Below, in pieces: positions 24,632-39,537 of a DNA stretch of 64,000 nucleotides. Position 1 is the stretch's first letter, and each line of letters opens with the position of its first letter. The notes under the pieces are model-generated. The model was not told where the DNA came from. It saw only the letters and a program-made list of their open reading frames with translations, and made no database searches. The DNA is taken from contig NC_080695.1 of NCBI RefSeq assembly GCF_030445035.2, positions 806,001 to 870,000 on the forward strand. The letters are read 5' to 3'. The position numbers were made by a program, and so were the translations under genes. This stretch comes from Dasypus novemcinctus. Its lineage: Eukaryota; Chordata; Mammalia; Cingulata; Dasypodidae.

Positions 24632-26884
24632 CCCCCAGCACAGGAAACGGGGGGCGGGGTGGGGGCTGAGGCGCCTGCCGAGCGGGGCGGGGCCTGCGGC
24701 GTCGGGGCCTCCTGCGGCTGCCTCTGTGGTGATGGGGGGCTCCTCGGGCCACGCGTGTGACCCCGCCCACTCGGGGTGGCAGGGACCCTGCCCTGGGAGG
24801 CAGGAAAGAAGCAGCCTCGTTCCCTAGGATGGAAACAGACAGTGGCCTGCGGACCCCAAACGCAGGGAACAACAGGGCAGGGCCATGGGGACCCCGGGGC
24901 GGGCCGGGAGCCGCACGCGCCCCTGGAGGCGCCGCCCGCGCTGCGCGTGGGGACGCGACCCCGGGTCCTCGCGGCCTCCCGTGGGCGCTGCCGAGCCTCC
25001 TTCCGCCTCGCCGGCTGGGCCTGAGCATTGGGCACGGGCGCTTGGAGGCCGGGACCCCCTGTCCGGAGACCCCAGATCCCCCTGTCCAGAGCCCCCGCGA
25101 GTCCCTCCGCCAACGCCGCCCCCCACCCGGGGCTGGAGGCTGAGCGACTCCAAGGACCACTGGGGCCGCATTTCTTCAGGTTTCCACACGGGGGCGCGCG
25201 GGAGCAAACCATGAGCGCCTAGAAGTTGGGGTGCGCGCAGGGCCCTGCCTCCCCACTAAGCCGCAGGACTCGGACTCTTGGGGTTTCCCCAAAGCCATTT
25301 GGACAAACGGCCACTGCGGCAGCGCAGCCGCTCCTCGGAGACGTGGAGGGGCTAAGGGTTAAGGGCATTTCTGGGAGTGACCACGTACATTGTGTGCCCG
25401 TGGTACGTGTGTGCCTCAGTGACCCCAGTGTGGCCCCCGTGGGCCCTAGGACGAGGATCACCGCAGGTCCTCGAGTCACGCCCTCGGCTGGACATGAAGC
25501 CCGGGAAGCCCCATCCCTGGGCCCCGCCCTGAACTGCTTTCCTGTCCCTGCTCCAAGCAGCGGGGGGCTGGGGGCGCCTGGGTGCAGCCCCTGGGCCGGT
25601 TCCTCCTGGAGCTGACCTGGGCAGGGACCCTGAGGGGGCAGGACGCGCTGGGAGGAGGAGGGGTGTGGCGGGAGGGAGGGGCACTGGGGGCTGCCGGGAG
25701 CCTCTGGGGGCGCCTGGAGCCCAGACCCGCCGGGGCAGCCTGGGGGCCGCTGTAGATGTGCCTCGGGGTCTCCATCCTCGGGGAGGGGCCTGAGCTCCAG
25801 CCCCCCCAGCTGGGGCAGGGGAGGGGGTGACCCCCATTTCCTCCCAAGGCCTCAGATCAAGGCACACGGTGGCCCTGGAGCCCCCGAGGCAGTGGACCCC
25901 GGGAGGGGCGGGGCCTCCAGCCCTGCTGCTCAGACACCCCCGGTCAGAGGGGGCTCCTGCCAGGGGACGCTGTCCTGGAGCAGGGGGCTCTTCAGGGCGG
26001 GGCCAGGGGAGCCCCCAGTACCTACTCTGCAGTCAGGGTTTCCAAGGAGCCTCGCCCTCCAAGGACGGACTGCCCAAAGCTCCCTCCACCCCAGCCGCCC
26101 CTGGGTGCTGGTCCTGAGCCCACCCTGCAAGGGGAGCGAGGAGGGGAGACCCTGGCCCGGGGGCGGCAGACTCGCCAGCAGGACACGGGGGGGGGGCAGT
26201 GGGGCCGCCCTGGGGAGCCGAGTGCTGCACTCAGTATGGTGTAGAGGCCTCTGGCCTCCGCCCAGGACGGGCTCCTGGGACCAGGGCAGCGGGTGGGGCT
26301 GGACCCCAGGCAGGCCCCGGGCGTCCCCGACCTCGGGGGACGGAGCCCGGCACACGCCCACCAAGGGGAGCCCGGGCACCCCTGCCCCTGCTCAGGGACC
26401 CGCCTGTGCCCAGACGGCGCCGTGCAGCTCCAGGACGCTGGTTCCAGCGGGGGCCGCAGGCTGCCCGGGACCCCCGTCTCTGCACGTGTCAGAGGCCCCA
26501 ACCCCGAGAGCCCGGGGGCCCGGGTAGGACGGGGAGTCTGGACCAGCTCCCTCGAGTCCACGGAAATCAGGTGGCACAGGTGGCCCCCAGGAGGGAGGGA
26601 TGGATGCCCTGGAGGCCCAGCTGGGCCACGACCCCCTCCCTGCCCAGGAGCCCTGTTGGGAGCCTTGACCTGCTCTGGACCTGGGCCCCTTGGGAATTGC
26701 TGTTTTCAGGGTACCAGCAGGTTCAGGGTATGAGAGGGAGCAGCGAGGATGGACACACTGTGCATGCAGCCAGGCTCTCGCATCTAGCTGTCAGCATGGG
26801 GGCGCGGGGGCTGCTAGCCCAGCCCTGTAGAGGTGCGAAGTGATGAGGAGACCGCAAGTCATGCCATGGCTTCTGCTGCTCTTT

Positions 26885-27540
26885 CCATGCCTCGGTGGTC
26901 ACCGTGGAAGAGGTGAAAAAACGTTTTCCCTGTCAGCTGATCTGGGAGAGACAGAAATGAGAACCTCACTGTCTACAAGCAAAGTTTGGTTATTATGTAT
27001 CAGGAGATTGTGGCCTCCTGGGAAAGTAGGAGACATTGAAATAGGTTAAAATTACCTATTTCCAGGAGGGCAGGGGAAGGAGCAGGTGAAGGTGGGGGCG
27101 GGATTTGCGGATCTGGGGTTAAAACTACGGGGCTGGGAATGTTCTTCTGGGAAACATGTCGGGGGAGGTTACACGTGTCGGGTGTTGGGGAGGGGGCGAC
27201 AGGACAGGCGCGCCGGGGCGGGCTTCTGTGGAACAGGTCAGCGTTCAGCTCGTCAGAGTGTGCTGTGTCAGGGGGCAGCCCCACACCACAAGCAGGAAAC
27301 GAGGAAACGCCGTCCTGGGGAGTCCTGCTGTGTTCTCAAGTATAGCCAAGAGTCCTCGAGAACATAGGCAGTGCCTAATAAAAGAAAACAGACCAATATA
27401 TTGACTCCTTAATTTTATTGCAAGTAACTGAATCTTACTCTTTAATAAGTGAAACTCAATGGTTACAGGTCCCGAGGGGAGGAGGAGGGAGGAGTAGACT
27501 AGATCTAGGGCATTTTTAGGGCATCAGAATTGTTCTGCCT
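26885..27540. other. Unassigned sequence beyond duplicon A
   Basis: Homology to the C block ends at about 26884. The following 650 bases hold no recognised gene. Short frames at 27086-27404 overlap one another and lack domains. Confidence 0.35.
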
Positions 27541-29555
27541 GATCTCACAGTAATGGATACAGGCCATTTTAAATTTTGTCAAAATTTATAACAGTGTTTG
27601 GTCTAAAATAGAAACCATAATGTAAATCATTGACCATGGTAAGTAGCAATGCTTCAATATTCGTACATCAATTGTAACAAGTGTACCATCCACATGTAAA
27701 ATGTTATTATAGGGGAGAGGGAAAAAGGGGGAGGATGTTGGATATATGGGAATCCCCTGTATTTTGTACTTGACTTTTCGGTAACATAAAGCTTCTTTGA
27801 AGATAAAATGGAAAAAATAAGACTCTGGGGGAATATACAGAATAAAATGTCACTGTATGTACCAGACAACAGATCTTACAGTGATGAAAGACACAATGCA
27901 AAAATATTTTAATTATTCTAAATTTATTCAAATTTTTGTATTTTATTTTATTTCATCTCATTAATTTTAGTTGATTTTTTGGTTTCAATTTTTTTTTTAG
28001 TTTGTTTCATTTTTGAAGAAGTTTTGGATCACAGAAGTTTCACAACTATGGCAGGGGAAGATCATTAGTGTAGGGTGTCAGTGGTGGGGTAAGCATGGGA
28101 GGGGGTTCACCTGGGGTGTACCGCTAAGGCATACGAATATGTTCAAGTGTTCATGAGGCACTGTCACAGTGAGTGGAGAACCACACAATAACTGAAAGAA
28201 TAATTCCCATCCTGGGTAGCTCTGCCACATTTTCGAATGGACAGCAACAAACCCTCAAGTTCATGGGCAGTGACTAGTGAAAGAAGAAGGATCATCGCAA
28301 CAGGCTCTTGATATTGATGACTGTACTTATGAACCTTTTCTTTTGATATTGAAACTTAGCCTAGTATTATAGATTGCCTAGGAGTTACCTCCTGAAATCC
28401 TTGTTGCTCAAATGTGACCTCTCTCTAAGCCAAACTCAGCATATAAAAATGCATTACTTTCCCCCCAGCATGGGACATAACTCCAGGGGATGAGCCTCCC
28501 TAGCGCTGAGGGATTATTGTCAAGCACCAACTAGCAATGCACCTGGAATATGACCTTGACCAAAAGGGGGAAATGGTAAATACAAATGAATTCTTATGGC
28601 TAAGGATTGAGTCAGGAGGTCACTCCAGAGGTTACACTTATGCACATCTCAGCAGGATCTCATTGACTGCCACAGTAACCATTGCCTCAAGTAGCAGGGC
28701 TCCTGAGGGCTCTAGAGACATCCAGACACTATAGGCAGGGTCAGCTCAGGAGTTTGGTGCCCTGCCAGTGGGCCCTCTTTTGGGATTTATGCTCCCCAGT
28801 GTGACAGAGTTGGACTCAGTTGTGGTTTCTCTACACATGGCTCTTCTGCCCCTTTTATTTGAAACTTTAGTTAGTACTAGGCTTGATAGACTGAAATCTT
28901 AGGGTGGTCCATGTGCCAGTTGGGCCCTGAATCTCAACAGAGTTGAAATGTTCTTCAGTTCATTGGACTCACCCAGGACAACCAACAAGGAAGTGATGAT
29001 GGACAACAACCATCCCAAGGAACAGAGAGTCTGAAACTGCAGGCAAGTTAGTCCCATCCATCAGCCCCATGGGATCCAAGCCCCCTCTCAATTAGAGGTG
29101 GAGTGGGCCTCACCATCCCAGCATCCTCAGGATTGGGGAATGAATGATGGACTAGAGTAGACCTACTGGTAGTCTACTGTAGACTTACTGTGATTCTAGC
29201 AATGGAAGAACTTATATCATTGATGTGGAGGCAGTGGCCACTGGAGGTTCTGAGGTCAGGGAGAGGGAAAAACAGGTATAACATGGGGGCATTTTCGGGA
29301 CATTGGAAATATATTGAATGACATTATGATAATGCATACAGACAATTATATATTTTGTCATAACTTACAAAATTGTGTGGGACAGAGTGTAAACTATATG
29401 TAAATCATAATCCATGCTTAATGGCAATGTTCCAATGTGTGTTCACCAATTGAAACAAATGTATCACACTGACGAAGGATGTTGTTAATGTGGGAAAGTG
29501 TGGTAGGGGGAGGGAGTGGGGCATATGGGGATCCTCTATATTTTTTGTGTACCCA
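27540..29555 (+). mobile_element. 5'-truncated L1: long 3' UTR only
   Basis: Co-linear with 14230-16400 of L1-1, including the gtctaaaat..aaaccataatgtaaat block, the gaagttttggatcacagaag block and the final ggggcatatggggatc..tattttttg end at about 29515-29550. No ORF2 sequence is present. Several short frames in it are not coding. Confidence 0.7.
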
Positions 29556-30244
29556 GGGCAGCCACTTCTGGGAAGCAAAGCTCCACCAAGTTGGGCAGAC
29601 TAGGCAGGACTGCCCAGGAAGGGGAGTTTTGGGGGGTTCCAGCCACAATCATGGGTGAGGGAATGTGTGCCTGACTGTGGGAGGGAGAAGCCACGCCCAG
29701 CGCATCCAGGGGCTCTGCTAAGTGTACCCCAGGAGCACAGGGCCAAGCTGGGGAGAGGGGATGAGTTTGGGGGAGCCTGAGATCCATGAGGGTGGAGACC
29801 CCCATAGGACACCCACCTGCCCATCGGCAGGACCCTCCCCAGCCCAGCCAGTGGACTCTGACCCCTGTACTCCGGTGCCAGGGTCTCTTTCCCACCCCCA
29901 GGCCTTTGGGCCTGGACTGCAGGGTGCCAGCAGGACCCAGCGCTGCTAGAAGCTTCTACAGAGTGGGGGGATGACAGAGGGGACTCGATGTCACAACTGC
30001 TCTCTATGTGCCCAGGGCCCATTCACTGGGGCAGACTGCTGCATTGGGGCCTCCTGTCTACTGCTGAGCACAGGTGGAGGTGCCAGGGCAGGTGCTGCCC
30101 TAAAAGGGTGGGGGCTGGACGGGTGCACATCCCCTGACCCGCTGGGTGGCCTGGGCGGAGCCCTCCCCCTGAGCCTTCAGCTGGCACCCCACCCACCAGC
30201 CTTGGAGCTGGGGAGGGGGAGGACACCGGCAAGGGCAAGGGACC
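29556..30244. other. Single-copy-looking stretch, no gene recognised
   Basis: Moderately GC-rich. Open frames of up to 140 codons on both strands overlap and show no known domain or splice pattern. Confidence 0.35.
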
Positions 30245-31170
30245 CTCATGAACACACACACATGCCAACACACATGCACACACCAAACACATGCACATGC
30301 CAACACACATGCAGGCACCTGCACACACGTGCCTACATACATGCATGTGCCTACCGTGCACGCCTACAGACATACAGGCATGCACACACTTACAGACACA
30401 CACCTACATGCACACCTAACACACACCTACATGCATGCCTACAGTTACATATATGCACATGCCTACATACACACCTATACAGCCTACATCCACACTCATC
30501 CACCTACACATATGCACACACCTACACACACACACTTCCATGAAACATATATGCAAGCACTCACTTACACACCTACACAAATATCCATACCCACAAAGCT
30601 ACATGCCTACATACATGCCAATACCTATACCCACACATTTCCATGTTCATACATACACCTACACACATCCACAAACCTATACACCTACATACATCTACAA
30701 AAAACACACACCCATACACCTACACACAGACTCACACCTACATGCGCATAGCTATGTCTACAAACACAAACATATAACACACATCCACATATCCACACAC
30801 ATCTACACACTGATACAAAATGCACATGTATACATACTACACACAAACACACATAAAACACATACACAAAGATACACATACACACAAATACAAACCCACA
30901 CACTTACACCTAGCTATACACAAATATATACATATAACACATGTATATGCACCTACATTTAAATATATGTACATTTATACAAAATGCACATATATGCACC
31001 TACACAGAAACACACACATGCATGCAAACGTGCACACCTATACACCTACAACACACATACACATAGACATGAAGAGTCACAAATACACAAATACACCTAC
31101 ACATAGGGCTATGCACACACAAGCACACAATGCACAGATAGACACATGAGACACACACAAGCACTTGGGA
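30245..31170. repeat. CA-rich simple repeat / minisatellite, about 0.9 kb
   Basis: The forward strand is built almost only of short units such as acacacacatgcc, acctacac and atacacac. It yields spurious frames of His/Thr/Tyr (plus) and Cys/Val/Met (minus). Purine-pyrimidine alternation is strong, so the tract could adopt Z-DNA and be length-polymorphic. It is not a gene. Confidence 0.9.
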
Positions 31171-31586
31171 ATCTCGCTTATGTTTGAACTTTTAAGAAAC
31201 TTTTTGTTCTTGTCCATTAGAAAGTAAATTTGCTTATTGTGGACCTTTTTGGCTGAAAACAACTTCAAGCTGGCACTTTACTCTTAAACCGGCCACGAAC
31301 GGTTTGGATGGTAAGAATTGTAAGAAAAAGCCACGGGCACTCTGTGCTGAGAGCATTTACCTTGCAAGGGACACCTGCGGACCCGGGTCAGCGCTTCCAG
31401 CTGAAGCTTTGGTTTTTCTAGGGAGCAGGTGTTGCTCTCATCCGGTGGTGACTCATCTCCCCAGAACCCCAAACCCCTGCTGTTTCCGACAGAAGCTGCT
31501 CTGACCCCTGACTCCCCACGGGGACATGGAGAGAGGCCAGGGGGAGGGGCAGAGCTCCAGACACGGATGGTTCTTGCTCTTTGTTT
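31171..31586. other. Stretch left of the LTR palindrome
   Basis: This may be internal sequence of the minus-strand retroviral element whose LTR starts at 31656, because it follows the primer-binding-site-like motif. No gag frame could be recognised. Confidence 0.3.
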
Positions 31587-31713
31587 CCTTCCCCCTTTTC
31601 TTGTTCTTTCATTCCCGATACCCTTCAGGTTCAAATCTCAACGTGGGGTGCCAGATGTTGGAGATTTGGACCCGAAGGGTATCGGGAATGAAAGGACAAG
31701 AAAAGGGGGAAGG
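31587..31713. repeat. Near-perfect inverted repeat (arms about 56 bp, 14-base centre)
   Basis: The left arm 31587-31642 is the reverse complement of 31657-31713 with a few mismatches. The right arm is the U5 end of the minus-strand LTR. The left arm is another U5-like end in the opposite orientation, and the primer-binding-like motif sits between them. Confidence 0.85.
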
Positions 31714-32092
31714 AACGAGGGAGATAGCTGGGATCAGGGGGTCTGTGAGTAATAACTCCTCAGACAACTTTATTGTTTACAAGGGGCTCTCTATATACCC
31801 CAGTCTACGTGACAACAAGCAGAAACACGTAGCCGAGGTGACAACAAGCAACATGCAGTTAACTATCAGCATATACCCGTAGTCTAAGGAATTTAAAAAA
31901 ATCTAATCTCAAGGTACAAAGTCTAAGTGTCCTATTCACTACAAAAGGCATGTGCCCATCTTTTCTTTCAGCCTTTAACAGCTTCATCCCATTTGCCGGG
32001 AACTCTTAATTATCGCATTCTTTAGGTTGCAAGCATAGCCATGGAGACAGCCTGTCTCTCCTTGTGAGGCCACTGTGCCTCAGTTTCCAACA
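31656..32092 (-). mobile_element. ERV2/ERVK-like LTR, minus strand
   Basis: Read on the minus strand, the LTR begins TGTTGGAAACTGAG (32092) and ends CCAACA (31656), 437 bp. It has a TATA-like ggtatataga and an AATAAA before the U5 part. Its U5 resembles the solo LTR at 42968-43396 (the cattcccgatacccttcgggtcca-type block), so both belong to one family. Just beyond the U5 end, minus-strand TGGCACCCCACGTTGAGA (31653-31636) resembles a tRNA-Lys primer-binding site (about 13 of 18 bases). Confidence 0.65.
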
Positions 32093-34819
32093 CCCACCCA
32101 GCCTGGAAGAAGTCTGGACGTGATTGGAAGGCACAGGGGGCCAGCATCGAAGGCCAGAGCACCGGCTGCAGCGAGCATGGCGACCCCGCGGGGGTCCAAC
32201 CAGGCCCGGGCCCCCAGCAGTCACGCCAGGGTGAGGCCTCCCCGGGTGCCCCCACGGGAGCCTTGGGCTGCCTGGGTGAGGCCCCAAAGTTTCTCCCCAT
32301 CCAAGGCCTCGCCCCCCTGCACCTCAGAACTCGATGACGCGGAGGGCAGGCTATGCGGCCCTGAGAGCGTGGAGTCCCACGGGGTCGCCAGCGCGTCTGT
32401 CCTTCCGGGAGGGCCGAGGGCCGAGGGCCGAAGGCCAAGCCCCGGGGGGAGGGGGGAGGGGCCTCATGCCCCCAGCCCCCAGCCCCCAGGCGCCCCGCCC
32501 CGCCCCGCGGCCGCCGCTCCCCGTTCCCGTCCACACAGCACCTCCCTTTCCACTCGGCACCTCCCGGGGACCCGCCTCCAGCACCTGGTTCTCAGGTGGG
32601 CGCGGGGACCCTCAGGGCTGCTTCTTGGCCAGTTGCCCGTCGGTCAGCACCGTCCCCGGCAGGGAGACGCCCCGACGAGCCAGGCCCCGGCGCGGGGGCT
32701 GACTCCCCCATCACAGATCCCGGCCGAGGATAAGGGGGCTCTGAGGGGCCCCTCGGCTGAGGGCAGCAGAGCCCCGAGTGGCAAGGACCCCCACCCAGCC
32801 CTCCTGCTCCTACCCTGGCCCGGGGCCCTCCCCGCCCCCACCTCCCCCGCAGAGGCTGCAGCTGCAGCTTCTGAGCCCCCTCCCCCCCACATGGGGGCTG
32901 CCTGCCAGGACCCAGGCGGTCCCGACCCCACGGCCTGCCCTGCCCAGCCCCCGTCCCTGCTTCTCAGGAGGGGCTGGCGGCCCCGTGAAAACCTCCAGCT
33001 CACTCCCGAGCTCTCGAGGCGGTGGGGGCCAGGTGGGCTCTGGACGTGGCTGGTACCCCCAGTCACAAAGCCCATCGGCATTGTGGGGGGGCCGTGGGAG
33101 GTCAGCGGGGGACGGACACCCCAGAAACAGACCAGAAGCCTGGAGGCGGCCCCTCCTCCGCCAGCGGGTGCCTTGGGGCCGCTGTGTGGAAGGTGGGTGA
33201 CCCCTGCTGGCCCCGGCGGTGGCGGGGGCCCGGCCCTCTCCTGGGCTCCAGGCGGGGTTCAGCTCCCCGAGTGCCCTCTGCCACCCGGAAGGGCTCTGAG
33301 GCCACGAGCCTGACGGAGGCGGTGGGGGTGCCCCGTCTCCCCGGTCCAGTGTCGCCCCGTCTACTTTTGGGGCGCAGACCTCGCCCTGCTGGGGCCGGAG
33401 CCCCCGTGATGCTCTTGGAGCACGTGGCCCTGCGCCCCTCCCGCCAGCCTCGCTCAGGGTCCACTGAGGGGTGTTGGACGGGGGGCAGGGAGCCCGGGGG
33501 ACGCTCAGGGAGACGCGGGCGGCACAGACCGGGGGGCGCTGGGGCGCGGCGTGGAGGGAAAAGGGCTTTCTTCCCGGCATCTTCTGGGGATCCCCTGTGT
33601 GGGGGCCTGAAGGGGTCCTGGGCCCTCCCACGGCGCTCCCTGCCCAGCAGGGGTGCAGCCTCCCAGGAATGAGGGGGTCCGTGGCCGCCCCGCGCAGGCC
33701 CTGACCCGAGGGTGGAAACCGCAGCCCTGCGGCTGCCCCGCCCTGCGCCGCCTCGGGGACCGGCTCCCCAGCCTCCCCGTCGCCACCTGCGCCCGGGCTC
33801 GCCCCTGGGGTCCAGAGCCGACGGGCGTCTGGGCGGCCCGTGTTCCGACCCAGTCCCGGCGGCCGTGGGGAAACCGAGGCACAGGGGCAGGTGCGGCCGG
33901 TGCTGGACCCCGAGGCTCGGCCTGGCGGTGGGGGGCTCCTTCCTCCCTGTCCCTGCCCTCCGCGGATGACCCCGCCCGAAGTCCAGGGAGTGGCCGGAGC
34001 CCCAGACCAGCCCTGGGCTCCCCAGGTCCCCCATGGCCGCCCCGGGACTCCGGCACCTCCTCTCCACCCAGGCCGGCCGCGGTCACCCAGGACGCCCGCT
34101 GACCCGCGCGAGGGGGGGTCCTGCCAGGAGAGCCCCTGCCCCTCCTCCATCCCCACCTGCTGCCTCCGTGGAAGGAGGGACCCCGCCCGTCAGGACATGG
34201 TCCCCCCCTCTGCCCCCTTACTCACTCCCTCACCGCCCCATCCTCACCCCCCACTCCCCCTACCCCACTAGCCCACCTCACGCCCCCTCACACCTCCCAG
34301 CTTCACCCACGGCCTCACTCCCCCAACTCCCCCCCCCACTTCCCCTGTGAGGCTTAATCTCAAATATCAAAAAGAGCGACTTGCGCGTCCGTCCGAGCGC
34401 CGCGTTGTGGGCCCGTGGGCGGGGGCCGCGCCATCCGGAGTCGGGGAGTTCGCGACCGTCACCAGCGCCGGGTCTCCTCCCGCCGCCCCGGCCGCCCTCG
34501 GGCGCTGCCCGCCCCAGTGGGTTTGGAGGGCGGCGGCGAGTTTCTTCTGACGAGCTCCCCAGGGGACGCTGCCCCTTCCACGCCCCCAAACTGGAGACCC
34601 CGCGACTGGGCTCCAGGGGGCCTGGCTGGAGAGCTGAGCGGAGCCACACGCTCCGAGGCCACGAGGGACGGGGTGGGCGGGGCCTGAGGGGTGGGGTCCA
34701 GCCGCCCCGGAGCGGCCCCTCGGCCTGCCCATGCCCTCGGGGGCGAGGACTCCGCTGGGGGCGGCGCCTGGGACGCCACCGCTGAAGGTGCCGGGGACGT
34801 GGGTCCTGTGTGGCTCCAC
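32093..34819. other. GC-rich stretch with CpG-dense patches, no gene recognised
   Basis: CpG-dense patches occur at about 32330-32700 and 34380-34760. Frames of up to 448 codons on either strand are low-complexity (Pro/Gly/Arg/Ala), overlap heavily and show no domain. No protease exon is found here despite its position upstream of copy B. Confidence 0.4.
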
Positions 34820-35170
34820 CACTGTCCCCAGCCCCTGCCATGTGCCCCCAGCCCCTGCCATGTGCCCCCAGCCGCTGCCATGTGCCCCCAGCCCCTGCCA
34901 TGTGCCCCCAGCCCCGCCATCTGCTCCTGGTCCCTACCCCCAGCCCCTGCCCCCAGCCCCTGCCATCTGCCCGCAGTCCCTACCCCCAGCCCCTGCCATC
35001 TGCCCCAGCCGCTGCCATGTGCCCCCAGCCCCTGCCATGTGCCCCCAGCCCCTGCCATGTGCCCCCAGCCCCGCCATCTGCCCGCTGACCCTGCCCCCAG
35101 CCCCTGCCTCCTACCATTTGTCCCCAGCCCCAGCCCTGCCATCTGCCCCCAGACCCAGCCCCAGCTCCTG
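34820..35170. repeat. 20-bp minisatellite
   Basis: Units of the form tgccatgtgcccccagcccc repeat with a period of 20, best kept at 34835-34915 and 35005-35070, with variant units between. The repeat makes spurious Cys/Pro/His-rich frames in all three plus-strand phases. Confidence 0.85.
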
Positions 35171-35390
35171 CCTTCTGCCCCTCTGGATCTCGGAGGCTGA
35201 GGCTCTGGGGCGTGCACTGTGGACCCCGCTAGAGAAATTACAAGTGGACTCCTCTCCCCTGCCCCCGCCCCCACTGACATGTCCGGGACCTGGGCGCAGG
35301 GAGGAGCCCCCCGACTCTCCTCAGGCCTGGGAGGGGGCGGGGGGCTTGGGAATGCCAAGGCGGGACCACCTGATGGCAAAAGGCCTGTGA

Positions 35391-37492
<2,102 letters not shown>

Positions 37493-37984
37493 CTCGGCGG
37501 AAAGCAGCTGGGGCTCAGTGTCCTTGTCCGTGGGTGTGACCGGGGGCCTGGGAGGCTCTGGGGGCCAGGGACAGCCTGGGTATTTGCACCTCGGAGCCTC
37601 GTCCTGCCCTGGCCTCTGTGGGGTGGGGTGGGGTGGCTGGTCCCCCAGACTCAGTGCAGCCCCTGCCCTCAGGTCTCCCCTTCACCCTCCCCCCTCCCTC
37701 CCACCCCCTCTTCTCTCTCATCCCCCTTCCCTCTTTCCTCCTAGCTCTCCGTCACTCAGTTTTTCCATCTCCCTATTCCTGGAGTTGGGGTCAGATCTGC
37801 GGATCCTGGGATCTTGTTTGCAATGGAAGACGCCACTTTACATGGACCTGGCTGGGGCCTCGTCCTTCTTCTGTCACCCCAACATGGGGACAAGCCTGGA
37901 ACCCCCAGCCCCTGGCCCCTGCACACCCTGCTGACTTCACGTTTTCTTGAGGTCTCAGTTTCCCTATTTTTCCCAGTATCAGCA
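37493..37984. other. 3' flank of copy B, non-coding
   Basis: Matches the 3' flank of copy C (61591-62087). It contains a pyrimidine-rich tract at 37675-37745. No gene. Confidence 0.6.
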
Positions 37985-38486
37985 AGACATGTCCATGTCC
38001 CCCTCAGCAGGCAGGCTGGCGTTGACCTTCGGGTGCCGGATGACCTGAGTCCCCCTCCTCAGCCAGTCATGCTCCTAGAGCCTCAGCTGCCCACCTGGAC
38101 CCTAAAGGCACAAGCTTCCAAATCTTCTCAGAGGGGGGTGGGCTGGGGGCACAGGGGCCTGGGCACAGCGCAGAGCAGGGACCTCCCCAGGGGCTCAGAG
38201 CCAGGGGCGCCCCTCACTCTGGAGGAGGTGACCTCCTCACTGCCAGGCCAGTCTAGAGCCCTATTGAGTCACCCCCAGGCCTGGACGCTGAGCCCCACTT
38301 CCCATCACCCCCTCTGACAAAAAAGAAGAAGCCCTGACCCCCAGGATGGAGGCAGACGGTGGCCTGTGGACCCCAAAGGCAGGGAACAACAGGGCAGGGT
38401 CATAGGGACCCGACCCCGGCCCCTCACGGGCTCCTGTGGGCGCTGCTGAGCCTCCTTCCACCTTGCCGGCTGCGCCTGAGCCCTGG
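37985..38486 (-). pseudogene. Mastin-like relic D1 (exon 4 piece plus upstream block)
   Basis: The minus strand carries the 5' part of exon 4 (about 38125-37985: residues around FRV..QLRL and the RHP region), then intron-3 sequence. It then jumps near 38325 directly to the block that lies upstream of the promoter in copy A (24830-25020). Exons 1-3 and the promoter are missing, an internal deletion of about 0.7 kb relative to A. The same junction is present in relic D2, so the deletion predates the B/C unit duplication. It is truncated at 38486 by the retroviral LTR. Confidence 0.75.
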
Positions 38487-38796
38487 TGCTGAGACCAGCT
38501 CAGCAATCGGTCTGCATGAAGGGAAGGCAATGCAGAACTGAAGAAAGAAAAGGACAGAAAGACAGACACAAGAGAGGAAACAATGATGGGTTCAGGGACT
38601 TCACAGCTATTGAAACTGAGAGCCTCAGCCCTAGTTTCACCTATGGTATTTATCTGAAAGCATAACGAGCAGATGTGGGCTACAGGAAGCAACTTGCAAC
38701 ATCTACAATAAAGTAATTTACAATAACGGGAAGCAACTTAGAACATTTTGTACAATAACAGGAAGCAACAAATAGGTAAGCCAATTTCCCACAATA
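38487..38796 (-). repeat. 3' LTR of the provirus
   Basis: Forward strand tgctgagaccagctcag... to ...ttcccacaata. It aligns to 43934-44272 with indels. It contains internal repeats of a ggaagcaacttgcaacatct-like unit, present in different copy number in the two LTRs, which explains most of the length difference (310 against 339 bp). Confidence 0.75.
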
Positions 38797-39537
38797 TATC
38801 CCCCTTTTTGTTTTTATAAAGCAACAAAGGAGGATTAGGTGGTTTCTTACTGCCTCCTACCCTGAAGGGCTCATTGTGTGCTTATCATTTAAGTAATAAT
38901 GTCCAATCAGAAAACAGCATTTTATACATAATACATAACTACAGCAGATTTATACAAACTTCCAACTAAGAGATGATTTATCTTTTAAGATTTCCTACCA
39001 GCAAGGCTATACAGGTCAGTACCTGATCAAAAATGACCTCATTTCCCCCAATTTTGTATAGTTTTTGAGGCATAGGCAATGACAAATTATTGTGACTTCC
39101 GCATTTTGGGCTGTGGGGCAGCTGGAAGTTTATCACATAATTTCACTGCCTTCCTTGGTCCTGCTCTTAGCATCTTCACTGGACCTGGGGCCACAACTCA
39201 GTGTTGCATTAGCTCAGTCCATCCTTGTGCGGACCCATTTTCCAGGCAGAAAACAATAGCTGGCTGGTTATAAGAGTCCCAGTGCAGTGTCTGTAGCAGT
39301 GAAAGCACACCCTGCCCTTCCCAAGAGCAGGAGGGGACAGATCTACAGTCATTGAAGTGAGCATGAAGGACACCCATGGGTGATGCCCACAAGCTGCTGG
39401 TGAACAGCAGGCAGCTGGGGCCGCTGGGCTGGGCACCCAAGGTCTGGCAGTCACGACGTTCGCCTTTCTGGTGGAGCCACGCTGCTGCTTCTCAGGTCTC
39501 CGTTGTGTGGCTCTGGATCTTCATGAGGCACCTCTCT

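Noticed and set aside
30023-31149. His/Thr-rich and Cys/Val-rich frames
   Set aside because: They are translations of the CA-rich simple repeat.
32075-34156. Frames of 412 and 448 codons on opposite strands
   Set aside because: Same compositional artefact; no domain, splice pattern or repeat conservation supports them.
34820-35170. CRISPR-like repeat array
   Set aside because: The 20-base units are directly adjacent with no unique spacers, in a mammalian context; it is a minisatellite.
37960-38486. A fourth functional protease on the minus strand
   Set aside because: Only part of exon 4 is present and exons 1-3 are deleted; it is a relic.
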